Assembly (NCBI GenBank): GCA_028284585.1 | Contig: JANQRK010000022.1 | Location: 62,001-126,000, forward strand | From: Chromatiales bacterium | Lineage (GTDB): Bacteria > Pseudomonadota > Gammaproteobacteria > Chromatiales > Chromatiaceae | Direction of reading: 5' to 3' | Length of the DNA: 64,000 nt | Shown: in pieces, positions 44,908 through 54,508 of the stretch | Numbering within the stretch: the stretch's first letter is position 1 | Layout: each line of letters starts with the position of its first letter | Notes under the pieces: generated by a model | What the model was told of the DNA's origin: nothing | What the model saw: only the letters and a program-made list of their open reading frames with translations | Databases searched by the model: none | Program-made: the position numbers and the translations under genes

Positions 44908-45150
44908 TTAGGCCACCGCTTGGCCGCCGCCGCTCGCCACCGACGTTGCCCCAGCTTGCGGCCGCAAACGATCGATGGTCGCGCCGATCAAACTGCCCAG
45001 CGTTTGATAGGTCTTGATCTGGGCACGCTGGTATACGGTATCGGGTGCCTCACCCGCAAGTGAGATCCGGGCCTCGAAAAACGCCATGTCCGCCTCGAGC
45101 GAACATAGGTCTGTGGCACCGCTAAACGCCTTTTTCGATCGTTTACCCAT
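44908..45150 (-). CDS. Small hypothetical protein, basic N-terminus and helical middle
   Basis: 80 residues with a plausible composition: the basic MGKRSKKAF start, then an amphipathic helical stretch (LEADMAFFEARISLAG, TYQTLGSLIGATIDRL) and a Gly/Ser/Ala-rich tail. I do not recognise the family. No clear ribosome site is visible. It is on the same strand as the CHAD-ParA pair, 479 bp upstream, and is divergent from sucA. The basic N-terminus resembles those of some ParA-activating adaptors, but that is only a suggestion. Confidence 0.55.
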   Translation of the reverse strand: MGKRSKKAFSGATDLCSLEADMAFFEARISLAGEAPDTVYQRAQIKTYQTLGSLIGATIDRLRPQAGATSVASGGGQAVA

Positions 45151-45339
45151 TTGCCGGAGTTTAGCAGCAAGATCTGCAAATGCGACCTCGGCGCAAACTT
45201 TTGGTCAGCCAGTTCAGATAACAGTCCGAATCTAAAGCATCTTTAACCTTAGGGAACAAAAGCACTGTGCTAGACTTTTTCGTATCTAAGTAAGCCGCCC
45301 GTCCGGCATCCCGCCAACAATTTGGGTAATCATCCAAAA

Positions 45340-48198
45340 ATGTCCGAGTTACTCGAAAGGCTGCGCGGATCTTCCGCCTTTTTCGGCGCCAATGCGCCCT
45401 TCATCGAAGATCTGTTCGAAGCCTATTTAGAAGACCCCAGCAACGTACCGGAAAACTGGCGTTCGCATTTCGATAAGTTACCGCCGGTCAATGGATACCC
45501 GGCAGAAGACCTATCCCACCGGCGCGTGCAGCGGACCTTCTTGCAGCTCGCGAATGACCATAGTTCGCGAGTCCCATGCAGCGGCGGCCTGTCGGCGGAC
45601 GCCGCCGAGCGCCAGGCCAAGGTACTCCGCCTGATCAATGCCTACCGCGTGCTCGGCCACCAGGCCGCCCGGCTGGATCCGCTCAATCTCAATCCGAAGG
45701 AACCCCTACCCGACCTGGACCCGACCTACTATGGCTTGGGCAAGGAAGACATGGACGCGGTGTTCAATACCGGCTCCCTGTTCGCACCGGATCAGGCGCT
45801 GCTGAGGGACATCTTGGCATTGGTAAGAGATGTGTACACGGGCACCGTGGGCTCAGAATATATGCACATCACCAGCACGGCGGAAAAACGCTGGATCCAG
45901 CAGCGTCTCGAGCTGTATCGCGTGCAACCCGAGATGGAGGACGAGCAAAGGCGCTGGTTGCTACATATGCTGACCGCAGCCGAGGGCATCGAAAAGTTCA
46001 TGCATGCGCGCTACGTCGGTCAGAAACGCTTCTCGCTGGAGGGCGGCGAGACACTGATCCCGATGCTCGATGAATTGATCCAGCGCGCCGGCCGCGATGG
46101 CTTCAAAGAAGTGGTTATTGGTATGGCGCACCGTGGTCGGCTCAACGTACTGGCCAATATCATGGGCAAGCCTGCAGCGCAGATCTTCGGAGAATTCGAG
46201 GGTGAAAGGCACACGCCAGACGAAGGCATCCTGTCGTCCGGCGACGTCAAATACCACAAAGGCTTTTCCAATGACGTCGAAACGCCCGGCGGGTTGCTCC
46301 ACATCACACTGGGTTTCAACCCCTCGCATCTGGAAATCATCAGCCCGGTGGTACACGGCTCGGTTCGGGCCCGCCAACAACGCCGTGAAGACAAAGCAGG
46401 TGAACAGGTGCTGCCGGTGATCCTGCATGGTGACGCGGCCTTTGCCGGGCAGGGCGTGAACATGGAAATGTTCAACATGACCCAGGCCCGTGGCTATACC
46501 GTGGGCGGCACGGTACACATCGTCATCAATAATCAGATTGGTTTCACCACCAGCAATACCCGGGACAGCCGCTCCACCACTTATTGCACCGATGTCGCAA
46601 AGATCGTTCAGGCACCGATTTTCCACGTCAACGGTGACGACCCCGAGGCGGCGATATTCGTCTCCAGACTGGCCTTGGACTATCGCAACCATTTCCAGAA
46701 GGACGTGGTCATCGACCTGGTGTGCTATCGCCGGCATGGCCATAACGAGGCCGACGAACCGGCGGTGACCCAACCGATCATGTACCAGCGGATTCGAAGT
46801 CATCAGCCGATCCGCGCGGCCTATGCCGACGAGCTGATCGCGAGTCAGTTGATCACGCCCGCCGAGGCACAAGACTATGTCGAGCGGATCCGCGCCGAAT
46901 TCGAGCGCGGGCACTGCGTGGGGCGTGCACCCGTCTGCAGGGTGGATAACCGCTACCATGTCGACTGGTCAGACTACCGAGGCATCCGCTGGGACCATCC
47001 GGTCGACACCGGATTCGACCCGGAACGCTTCACGGCACTGGCCGGCCAAATGGTCACGCCTCCCGGCGACTTCAATCTACACCCGCGAGTCCAGCGGATC
47101 ATGGACGACCGCCGCCTTATGGCTCAGGGAGACAAGCTGGTAGATTGGGGGTTCGCCGAGAACATGGCCTACGCGACGCTGCTCGACGAGGGTGTGCCGA
47201 TTCGTATCTCTGGCCAAGACTGTCGCCGCGGCACCTTCTTTCACCGCCACGCCATGTTGCGCAACCAAGACAATGGTAAGAGCTACATTCCGCTGCGCAA
47301 CCTGCGCAAGGGCCAGCCGAATTTCACCGTCATCGATTCGGTGCTGTCCGAGGAAGCTGTGCTTGGCTATGAATATGGTTATGCCACTGCAGATCCCAGT
47401 GCGCTGACGATCTGGGAGGCCCAGTTCGGCGACTTCGCCAACGGCGCCCAGGTTGTGGTCGATCAATTCATCGCCTCGGCCGGCGCGAAGTGGGGGCTGT
47501 ACTGCGGCCTGGTGATGTTGCTGCCGCACGGCTTCGAGGGTCAAGGCCCGGAGCACTCATCGGCGCGTCTCGAGCGCTACATGCAGCTGTGCGCCGAGCA
47601 TAATATTCAAGTCTGCGTACCGACCACGGCGGCGCAAATCTTTCACCTGCTGCGCCGCCAGATGCGACGGCCGTTCCGCCACCCCTTGGTGGTGTTCTCG
47701 CCGAAGAGCCTGTTGCGCCACCAACTCGCCACCTCTTCGTTGGAAACACTAACCCATGGCCGCTTTCAAACGGTAATCGATGAGATCGACCCATTGGAGG
47801 CCGAAGAGGTCACCCAGATTGTGCTGTGCACCGGCAAGGTCTTCTTCGACCTCCTCCAAGCCAGGAGGACACGTGAACTGCGGCATGTCGCTCTGATGCG
47901 CATCGAGCAGCTCTATCCATTTCCACGGAATGATTTTGATCATGTGATCAGTGGCTATCCGAACGCGACCCGGTTCGTCTGGTGTCAGGAAGAACCGCAG
48001 AATCAGGGCGCCTGGGACCAGATCAAGCATCGGTTCCATGCCTTGCACCGAGGCCAGCGCGAGCTCATCTACGCCGGCAGACCCTCGGCTGCCGCACCGG
48101 CGACCGGCTACAGCCAGGTACACCAGGAAGAACAAGAGAAATTGGTGGACGACGCACTGATCGGGCGTCGTGATCCATCCATGAACCGAAGGGGCTGA
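45340..48198 (+). CDS. sucA: 2-oxoglutarate dehydrogenase E1 component
   Basis: 952 residues from ATG 45340; a TTG six codons earlier is possible. FGANAPFIEDLFEAYLEDP is the N-terminal peripheral motif that contacts the E2 core. The catalytic part has GMAHRGRLNVLANIMGKP, FNPSHLE, CYRRHGHNEADEPAVTQP and VICQEEPQNQG-like CQEEPQNQGAWD near the end. It uses thiamine diphosphate to decarboxylate 2-oxoglutarate. sucB follows 3 bp later. Confidence 0.97.
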   Translation: MSELLERLRGSSAFFGANAPFIEDLFEAYLEDPSNVPENWRSHFDKLPPVNGYPAEDLSHRRVQRTFLQLANDHSSRVPCSGGLSADAAERQAKVLRLINAYRVLGHQAARLDPLNLNPKEPLPDLDPTYYGLGKEDMDAVFNTGSLFAPDQALLRDILALVRDVYTGTVGSEYMHITSTAEKRWIQQRLELYRVQPEMEDEQRRWLLHMLTAAEGIEKFMHARYVGQKRFSLEGGETLIPMLDELIQRAGRDGFKEVVIGMAHRGRLNVLANIMGKPAAQIFGEFEGERHTPDEGILSSGDVKYHKGFSNDVETPGGLLHITLGFNPSHLEIISPVVHGSVRARQQRREDKAGEQVLPVILHGDAAFAGQGVNMEMFNMTQARGYTVGGTVHIVINNQIGFTTSNTRDSRSTTYCTDVAKIVQAPIFHVNGDDPEAAIFVSRLALDYRNHFQKDVVIDLVCYRRHGHNEADEPAVTQPIMYQRIRSHQPIRAAYADELIASQLITPAEAQDYVERIRAEFERGHCVGRAPVCRVDNRYHVDWSDYRGIRWDHPVDTGFDPERFTALAGQMVTPPGDFNLHPRVQRIMDDRRLMAQGDKLVDWGFAENMAYATLLDEGVPIRISGQDCRRGTFFHRHAMLRNQDNGKSYIPLRNLRKGQPNFTVIDSVLSEEAVLGYEYGYATADPSALTIWEAQFGDFANGAQVVVDQFIASAGAKWGLYCGLVMLLPHGFEGQGPEHSSARLERYMQLCAEHNIQVCVPTTAAQIFHLLRRQMRRPFRHPLVVFSPKSLLRHQLATSSLETLTHGRFQTVIDEIDPLEAEEVTQIVLCTGKVFFDLLQARRTRELRHVALMRIEQLYPFPRNDFDHVISGYPNATRFVWCQEEPQNQGAWDQIKHRFHALHRGQRELIYAGRPSAAAPATGYSQVHQEEQEKLVDDALIGRRDPSMNRRG

Positions 48199-48201
48199 CC
48201 C

Positions 48202-49440
48202 ATGCCGACCGAAGTACGTGTGCCGACTCTACCCGAATCCGTGAGCGATGCGACCGTCTTGACCTGGCACAAGCAGCCGGGTGACACCATCGCGCGTGAC
48301 GAAAATCTAGTCGATCTCGAGACCGACAAGGTGGTCCTCGAGGTACCGTCACCGGTGGGCGGTGTACTGAGTGAAACCAAGGTAGGCGAAGGCAGCATCG
48401 TCGCCGCCGACGAGCTTTTGGCGATCGTCGAGGCCGGCTCAGCGGCATTACCCGCCGCCGAGCCACCCACGTCGCCCGACACGGCCCATGTGCAGCGGCA
48501 GACGCCCCCTCAGCCGGACGGCTCGGCGACCACCGACGACAATACCGATCAGATACTGACCCCTGCGGTGCGGCGTATGGTGCGCGAGCTAAAGGTCGAC
48601 GTCAGCAAGATCCAAGGGACCGGAAAAAACGGCCGAATCCTGAAATCGGATGTGATGGCCTACCTAGACCAGCAGGTGCCTCACAAAGATCCGGATCTGC
48701 AGGCGATCGTGCCCAAGCTGCCCGGCGACGCGGTCAATGCGCGACAAGAAAAGCGCGTGCCGATGACACGCCTTAGGGCCCGGATCGCCGACCGCCTGCT
48801 CGAGGCGCAGCAGAACGCCGCGATTTTGACCACATTCAACGAAGTCAACTTGAAGGCGGCGATAGACCTGCGGGCACAGCATAAAGAGGCCTTCGAGAGA
48901 GCATACGATGTCCGGCTGGGATTCATGTCATTCTTCGTGAAGGCCTCGGTCGAGGCCCTGAAGCAATTCCCGATAGTCAACGCATCGATCGATGGCAAGG
49001 ATATTGTCTATCACAATTTCTTCGACATCGGCGTCGCCGTCAGTTCGCCCCGCGGCCTGGTGGTACCGATCCTCCGTAATGCCGACCAGATGTCGTTTGC
49101 AGAAGTCGAGAACACCATTCGTGGGTTCGGGCAAAAGGCCAAAGACGGCACCCTGAGCTATGACGACCTGAGCGGTGGCACTTTTACAATCTCGAACGGT
49201 GGTGTATTCGGGTCGATGTTGTCCACGCCGATTCTAAACCCCCCACAGAGCGCTATCCTCGGTATGCACAACATTGTCGAACGCCCGATCGTCGAAAACG
49301 GCGAGGTTGTCGTTCGACCCATGATGTATCTGGCGCTGTCTTATGACCATCGCATCATCGATGGGCGCGAAGCGGTCCAGTGCCTGAACACCATCAAGCA
49401 CTGCATGGAAGATCCGGCACGCATGTTGTTGGGCATCTGA
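48202..49440 (+). CDS. sucB: Dihydrolipoamide succinyltransferase (E2 of 2-oxoglutarate dehydrogenase)
   Basis: 412 residues. The lipoyl domain has [11 protein letters not shown] with the lipoylated lysine near 43. A Pro/Thr linker leads to the E1/E3-binding domain ([25 protein letters not shown]). The C-terminal catalytic domain ends with [13 protein letters not shown] (His and Asp of the active site). AAGGGG precedes the ATG. It moves the succinyl group to CoA. The E3 gene lpd is not in the window. Confidence 0.97.
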   Translation: MPTEVRVPTLPESVSDATVLTWHKQPGDTIARDENLVDLETDKVVLEVPSPVGGVLSETKVGEGSIVAADELLAIVEAGSAALPAAEPPTSPDTAHVQRQTPPQPDGSATTDDNTDQILTPAVRRMVRELKVDVSKIQGTGKNGRILKSDVMAYLDQQVPHKDPDLQAIVPKLPGDAVNARQEKRVPMTRLRARIADRLLEAQQNAAILTTFNEVNLKAAIDLRAQHKEAFERAYDVRLGFMSFFVKASVEALKQFPIVNASIDGKDIVYHNFFDIGVAVSSPRGLVVPILRNADQMSFAEVENTIRGFGQKAKDGTLSYDDLSGGTFTISNGGVFGSMLSTPILNPPQSAILGMHNIVERPIVENGEVVVRPMMYLALSYDHRIIDGREAVQCLNTIKHCMEDPARMLLGI

Positions 49441-49475
49441 TGAACCAAGCCCTCTACCTGTTCGGCAACTGAACC

Positions 49476-50999
49476 ATGACCTGGATCGCGCAGGATGATC
49501 TGATCCAGAGTGTCGCTGACGCGCTCCAGTTCATCTCCTACTATCACCCACTTGACTACATCCAGGCGGTCGGTCGCGCCTATGAGCATGAGCAATCGCC
49601 AGCGGCCAAAGACGCCTTGGCGCAGATCCTGACCAACTCTCGGCTATGCGCCGAGGGGCATCGGCCAATCTGCCAGGATACCGGCGCCGTCGTAGTGTTT
49701 CTCAAACTTGGTATGCAGGTGCGCTTCGATGGCGAGCTAGGGCTCACAGAGATGATCAACGAAGGCGTGCGCCGCGCCTACCTTCACCCCGACAACAAGC
49801 TGCGCGCCTCCATGGTCGATCCACCAATCGGTGCGCGCAAGAACACCGGAGACAATACGCCGGCGATCATCTACACCGACCTGGTGCCCGGTGATCGCCT
49901 GGAGATCGCGCTGGCCGCGAAGGGAGGAGGCTCCGAGAACAAGTCCCGTTTCACGATCCTCAACCCGAGCGACAGCTTGGTCGACTGGGTGGTCGAGACA
50001 CTGCCCGGCATGGGTGCCGGTTGGTGCCCGCCCGGGGTGCTGGGGATAGGGATCGGCGGCACAGCGGAAAAGGCGCTGTTGTTGGCCAAGGAATCCTTGA
50101 TGGCTCCGATCGATATCGATCAGCTCAGGGCGCGCGGGCCGGATACACCGATCGAAGAACTGCGCCTGGAGATCTTCGACAAGGTCAATGCCCTCGGCAT
50201 CGGCGCCCAAGGGCTCGGCGGCCTGACCACAGTAGTCGACGTCAAGATCCTCGACTACCCGACGCATGCGGCGTCACTGCCGGTCGGTATGATCCCAAAC
50301 TGCGCCGCAACCCGGCATATCGAGTTTGATCTCGACGGCAGCGGGCCCGCCGTGTTCACGCCGCCTCGCCTTGCGGACTGGCCGGACGTGACTTGGCAAG
50401 TCAGCGAATCGGCAGTACGCGTCGACCTAGACCGGCTGACACAGGAGCAGGTGCGCAGCTGGAAGCCGGGTGACCGGCTTCTGCTGAGCGGTAAGCTGCT
50501 CACCGGCCGCGACGCCGCGCACAAGCGCATCCAGGGACTGCTCGAGAGCGGCCAGGGTCTGCCCGAGGGCGTTGATTTCACGAACCGGCTGATCTACTAC
50601 GTCGGACCAGTAGACCCGGTGCGCGACGAGGCAGTCGGTCCCGCCGGGCCGACCACGGCGACACGCATGGACAAATTCACCGAGATGATGCTGGCGAAAA
50701 CCGGCCTAGTCGGGATGATCGGCAAAGCGGAAAGAGGACCGGCCGCGATCCAGTCTATCAAGCGACACGGAGCGGCTTATTTGATGGCCGTTGGTGGCGC
50801 TGCCTATCTGGTCTCTCAGGCGGTCCGCTCCGCCAGGATCGTCGCCTTCGAAGACCTCGGCATGGAGGCAATCTACGAGTTTGATGTAGTAGAGATGCCG
50901 GTGACGGTCGCGGTCGACAGCCATGGCGAATCTATACATGCAACCGGGCCAGCGGAATGGCGTTCGAAGATCGAATTACTGAATCTCGGCAGGCGCTGA
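49476..50999 (+). CDS. fumA: Class I (iron-sulfur) fumarate hydratase
   Basis: 507-residue single chain with both class I halves. The first (about 1-290) has RPICQDTGAVVVFL and MIPNCAATRHIEF, two Cys ligands of the 4Fe-4S cluster, and GIGGTAEKALLLAKESL, which includes the third Cys region. The second (about 320-505) has GKLLTGRDAAHKRI and GPTTATRMDKF. It hydrates fumarate to malate. The start is 36 bp after sucB, so a TCA operon is likely. The long fused form differs from two-subunit fumarases. Confidence 0.93.
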   Translation: MTWIAQDDLIQSVADALQFISYYHPLDYIQAVGRAYEHEQSPAAKDALAQILTNSRLCAEGHRPICQDTGAVVVFLKLGMQVRFDGELGLTEMINEGVRRAYLHPDNKLRASMVDPPIGARKNTGDNTPAIIYTDLVPGDRLEIALAAKGGGSENKSRFTILNPSDSLVDWVVETLPGMGAGWCPPGVLGIGIGGTAEKALLLAKESLMAPIDIDQLRARGPDTPIEELRLEIFDKVNALGIGAQGLGGLTTVVDVKILDYPTHAASLPVGMIPNCAATRHIEFDLDGSGPAVFTPPRLADWPDVTWQVSESAVRVDLDRLTQEQVRSWKPGDRLLLSGKLLTGRDAAHKRIQGLLESGQGLPEGVDFTNRLIYYVGPVDPVRDEAVGPAGPTTATRMDKFTEMMLAKTGLVGMIGKAERGPAAIQSIKRHGAAYLMAVGGAAYLVSQAVRSARIVAFEDLGMEAIYEFDVVEMPVTVAVDSHGESIHATGPAEWRSKIELLNLGRR

Positions 51000-51038
51000 G
51001 CGGGCCAACAACTTCCGACAATGCCCAGTGCAGCGAAT

Positions 51039-51944
51039 CTATCCGCTTTGTTCCATGGGCAAGCGGGAGTCTTCAACTTCGGCGGATTCCCGCTCGCACA
51101 AGTTGGAGTCGCTTTCCGCCGGCGAGAGCACCGTGTCACGAAACACCGTTTCGTTGAATAACGAGTGGTCCGGCGCAAACTCACTAACATAGTCCACAGT
51201 ATCGCCAGAAGCCACACTGGAGATCCTAGAATAAGCATGTTTGGAGCGCCGGTAGACGGCACGAACGGCAGACGACTTTTTAGACATCAACAATGCGGTC
51301 TCGCGCATATCAATCAGGTAGGCGGTGCGTTGCCCCCGGTGCTCAATTGCCGGGCCCATCTGTTGCAGGTTCAGGCCGAGCTTGCGCAGCAACCTGGCGA
51401 AGGCATCAGTTACCAAGAATACGCAGTAGGAAAGTTTGCGTTTCAGGGTGAATATCACCATCGTACGTATCATACCGATCGTGACTTCGAACTGCTGTGA
51501 TCTGCCGATTGGCCCTATACCCCAGGCCTCCAACGAGTTTGGCGCAGGCTCAGAATCTATACCGGCTGATGGTTCCACCACGGGTGGGGCATTGCCGCGG
51601 TTGCTGATGATGCAGAATCGCGAGATCTCCGCTACAGGCACCTCGGGATTATCAAGGCGCTTGCGGTCGAAGGCGCCAAGCGTATCTACAGGAAGCTGGA
51701 GACCCGCGCCTGGCAACACGAGCCGCGTCGCCGCCACCCATTGCAGAGTCTTCTTGTTCTGGACAATGAAGTGCGCCGACTTATCGTCCCAAGCGTCCGT
51801 TTCATGGGCGGTCGAGAACGCCATTGGATCTTCAAACTTTCTGTCCAAGCAAAAAACTTGGTAACGGATGCGTTGATGGAGTGCAACACCGAAAGAGGTA
51901 TCGGCAAAGCACACTCGAAAATTGTCGTCAAACACTGAGGCCAC
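51039..51944 (-). CDS. PEP-CTERM/exosortase-associated acyltransferase (copy 1)
   Basis: 301 residues, apparent GTG start. RIRYQVFCLDRKFEDP near 25-40 and VAATRLVLP near 70-80, then VAEISRFCI near 100, are the core motifs shared with LuxI-type acyl-synthases and the exosortase-associated family. GLNLQQMGPAIEHRGQRTAYLIDM is also typical. It should use an acyl-carrier donor, with an amino-acid-like or peptide acceptor. The substrate is unknown. It is convergent with the fumarase gene. A second copy lies 451 bp upstream on the same strand. Confidence 0.82.
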   Translation of the reverse strand: MASVFDDNFRVCFADTSFGVALHQRIRYQVFCLDRKFEDPMAFSTAHETDAWDDKSAHFIVQNKKTLQWVAATRLVLPGAGLQLPVDTLGAFDRKRLDNPEVPVAEISRFCIISNRGNAPPVVEPSAGIDSEPAPNSLEAWGIGPIGRSQQFEVTIGMIRTMVIFTLKRKLSYCVFLVTDAFARLLRKLGLNLQQMGPAIEHRGQRTAYLIDMRETALLMSKKSSAVRAVYRRSKHAYSRISSVASGDTVDYVSEFAPDHSLFNETVFRDTVLSPAESDSNLCERESAEVEDSRLPMEQSG

Positions 51945-52395
51945 CCCGCATCGCTTCTGGTAAGAACACCAAGTCGAGTCGCCCGAAGAGCCAGAGACAC
52001 GTCCTTCTATACGACTGTGCTTGCCGATTCACTTTCCGGTCAGCCGACCAATTAGCAGTGTGGGTAGTCCCTATCCAAAAAAGTCCGTGATAATCCGAAA
52101 ACTCGTGAGTTACGGGCCCCAAAGCCGCCAAATTGGTCGGTACTTGCACGATATCTTTTTTGCTATCAGGTCTGAATCCCAGACCGATGCGTGGAAAGAG
52201 CCAGAGTACCGCCTGGGGACTTAGAATCGCCGCACCAGCTAACAACATTCAGTACTCCATCAACCGTTTCCAGACTACCCAGTCGACACAAGAGTCCCAA
52301 CGAGTCGGATGTCGCCGCCGACTGGTGAAGGCTAGCCCAAGACCGGGAAGTAAAAGCGTGATTCGAACCACAGACTGCACCAAAGAGCCTCCATG
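51945..52395. other. Gene-free interval between the two acyltransferase genes
   Basis: 451 bp with no protein-like frame. At 52188-52203 the minus strand reads TGGCTCTTTCCACGCA, with sigma54-like GG-GC spacing but a poor -12 half; it would sit about 245 nt upstream of acyltransferase 1. I see nothing else definite. Confidence 0.35.
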
Positions 52396-53175
52396 TTATT
52401 CGCTAGGACCAATGCTCCCTTCCTGGGTCAGGATCTCCCAAACGTCGTGGCGCTCTTCTTTCACCTGGGCCAGCAGGGCCCGAAGCTCCCTATAGCAGGG
52501 TTGCCTCTTGCCATGGTAATCGACCTGCGGGCCCAGATTGTCGAAGTGGATGCCTATGCGTGACAACAACCGCAAGAGTGCGCGCTCCATAACCGAACAC
52601 CAGTGTGTAGTGCCGGACATGACACTCATGGTTACCAAAGACTCGATTAGCCCAAGCGTGATATGCGGGGCCAAGCGGCGATTGGACAGGTCCTTCTTTG
52701 CGGCATCCATCGCCGCCAACGACTCCTCGGTCACCGCGGACGGTGATCCGGCTTCACCGATCCGTCGCCGGAACGAACGCGATACCGCGAAGCGCGAAAC
52801 CTCCGCCATGCGCGCCCTCGGCACCTTGTGCGGATCCCGCAGACTCGGCTCCTGACAAACGGAGTCTATCGGCAAGCTCCCAACCGGTTCGTTGGGGTCT
52901 GGCAATATGAGCCGGGTGGTCCCGGCAATCCCCCCGCTCGGCCTATGGATCAGCAGACTGTGCAGTGATTTGGCATCGTATTCGTCTTTCTCGAGCCCGT
53001 CCGGGAACTGAGCGGGATCCTCGAAACTGTGTTCGACACAATAGACCTGATAGCGAAGTCGGTAGACCTCTTGCAGGAGATCAGGCGTATCATCGACCAA
53101 CATGACACGGAAATAACGGCGGTACGCATCGATTAGGCGATCGCCGTCATCTGACTCCTGCGGTGGATCGGCCAT
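52396..53175 (-). CDS. PEP-CTERM/exosortase-associated acyltransferase (copy 2)
   Basis: 259 residues from ATG 53175 (MADPPQES), preceded by GGGAG 8 nt upstream; a longer TTG-started frame reaches 53316 but spans an inverted repeat and is less likely. RLRYQVYCVEHSFEDP, IAGTTRLILPD and MAEVSRFAVSRSFRRR are the family core. Copy 1 and copy 2 are only moderately similar, so they probably have different roles or an old duplication. It follows the nitroreductase-like gene, with 137 bp between. Confidence 0.84.
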   Translation of the reverse strand: MADPPQESDDGDRLIDAYRRYFRVMLVDDTPDLLQEVYRLRYQVYCVEHSFEDPAQFPDGLEKDEYDAKSLHSLLIHRPSGGIAGTTRLILPDPNEPVGSLPIDSVCQEPSLRDPHKVPRARMAEVSRFAVSRSFRRRIGEAGSPSAVTEESLAAMDAAKKDLSNRRLAPHITLGLIESLVTMSVMSGTTHWCSVMERALLRLLSRIGIHFDNLGPQVDYHGKRQPCYRELRALLAQVKEERHDVWEILTQEGSIGPSE

Positions 53176-53202
53176 ATTTGGGCTCCCCAAAGGTCCCGTC
53201 GA

Positions 53203-53241
53203 GATCAGGCAATAGGAATGCCGCCGTTGGATTGCCTGATC
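53203..53241 (-). promoter_or_regulatory. Perfect 11-bp inverted repeat upstream of acyltransferase 2
   Basis: GATCAGGCAAT (53203-53213) and ATTGCCTGATC (53231-53241) are exact reverse complements with a 17-nt spacer. No T tract follows on the minus strand. It lies 28 bp before the ATG of acyltransferase 2, where a hairpin or operator could control the gene. Confidence 0.55.
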
Positions 53242-53312
53242 GGCGGATACTCTGAGAACTTGAGATCCTGTGGCTTGGCGTACCACGGGCATTGACTTCA
53301 ATGCTGAGCAGA

Positions 53313-54476
53313 TCAATGGGAGTTGGATTCCGCCTTCAATACGACACGGTCGAGCGGGAGACGTCTTGACCTCGGTGGCTCCTTCGACGCTTTTCCGAAA
53401 CGCAACAACATATGCGGAAAGGCGTCAGCATCGTCACCCAGAAACGTCTTGCTTGCCGCCTGTAGGTGATCTGCAGTAGCCACCAGCTCGGCCGGGAGCT
53501 GGTGGTCGGCAAGCCGAACGAGCTGATCGGTCACCACATAGTACGGCTGAGCCGCCAACCCATGCCTCTCCAATCCGAGCCAAGCCCTCTCCATGAGCCG
53601 ACCGGCATCAACTCCCTCCGATCTCGGCCCCAGGACTACTAACATACCTGGGGACCGCCTGATGGCCTGTGCCTCGATGGAGGACAACAAGCGGTACATG
53701 CCGACGGCGTTGAGTCGGGACATCCGCCCCCAATCCATAATCAACTTGAGCAGCAAGCCGCCGCCGGGTGGCAAGTCGATCGTGCTGACATCTAAGCCGG
53801 TGCCGCCTTCCACCTCGCGTCGAGTAAAGCGCAAGGTCTTGCCGAACCATTCATGCAAAATGCGGTTACGAAAGCGCAGAGAGGACGCACGACGGACCAA
53901 ATCCGCCAGCACATCGATTTCTGCCTGCGCAGTGCACACCCTCAGCTTGCACGCCCCCTGGGAAAGGCCTTCGAGTTCCTGGAGATACGGTGGTGCCGTG
54001 TCGAAACCATCGAATTTGAAGCGATTGGTATGCCGGGAAAAGACTTCATGCTGAACCGGCAGCGACACCTGCTCCTTGACGGAGCGGGGCTTAAACCGCA
54101 AAAAGGTGTCGTTTTCTCGACTAAGATCCCAGTCGCCCTCCATTCCTGCATCGGCCGCCAATGTGACGATGTTTTCGCTCACCGCACCCATCGTCAGGGC
54201 TTCGCAGTGACTGTCACGACCGAATACTTCGCTAGCCGCGCTGAGTTCCTTGCTACGCAGCACCAACGTTTCCCCATCCCAGGTGAACAGCCAGGGTTGT
54301 AAGTTGTCCGCGGAGGGCGCTTGATGGCCGCCTTCTACCAAGTAACAAATGGAGGATGGGAGCAAGGTTAAGGTCCGTCGACGTTTGACGCTATTATAAG
54401 GCAAGAACCAGGTTCGTATCGCCGCCCGTTCCGCTGTCGTTTGACCCTGCATACCGTGATTGGCAGATGCAGGCAT
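53313..54476 (-). CDS. Nitroreductase-fold protein (Rv1355c/tpa-type)
   Basis: Up to 387 residues; the true start is uncertain, since the first 45 residues have poor composition and would leave only about 32 bp to the divergent gene. GGHQAPSADNLQPW near 50-65 is the flavin-binding start of nitroreductases, and MGAVSENIVTLAADAG near 95-110 and GRLMERAWLGLERHGLAAQP near 310 fit the fold. Related domains are fused to ThiF-like domains in Rv1355c-type proteins. Here a ThiF-like gene lies about 1.1 kb away in the other direction. Redox activity on a bound acyl or amino substrate is likely but unknown. Confidence 0.75.
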   Translation of the reverse strand: MPASANHGMQGQTTAERAAIRTWFLPYNSVKRRRTLTLLPSSICYLVEGGHQAPSADNLQPWLFTWDGETLVLRSKELSAASEVFGRDSHCEALTMGAVSENIVTLAADAGMEGDWDLSRENDTFLRFKPRSVKEQVSLPVQHEVFSRHTNRFKFDGFDTAPPYLQELEGLSQGACKLRVCTAQAEIDVLADLVRRASSLRFRNRILHEWFGKTLRFTRREVEGGTGLDVSTIDLPPGGGLLLKLIMDWGRMSRLNAVGMYRLLSSIEAQAIRRSPGMLVVLGPRSEGVDAGRLMERAWLGLERHGLAAQPYYVVTDQLVRLADHQLPAELVATADHLQAASKTFLGDDADAFPHMLLRFGKASKEPPRSRRLPLDRVVLKAESNSH

Positions 54477-54508
54477 CCGGGTTTCGCCACTGGCATTTGA
54501 GGAAGACG

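Noticed and set aside
48065-48482. Minus-strand frames across the sucA-sucB junction
   Set aside because: They are shadows of two conserved TCA-cycle genes.
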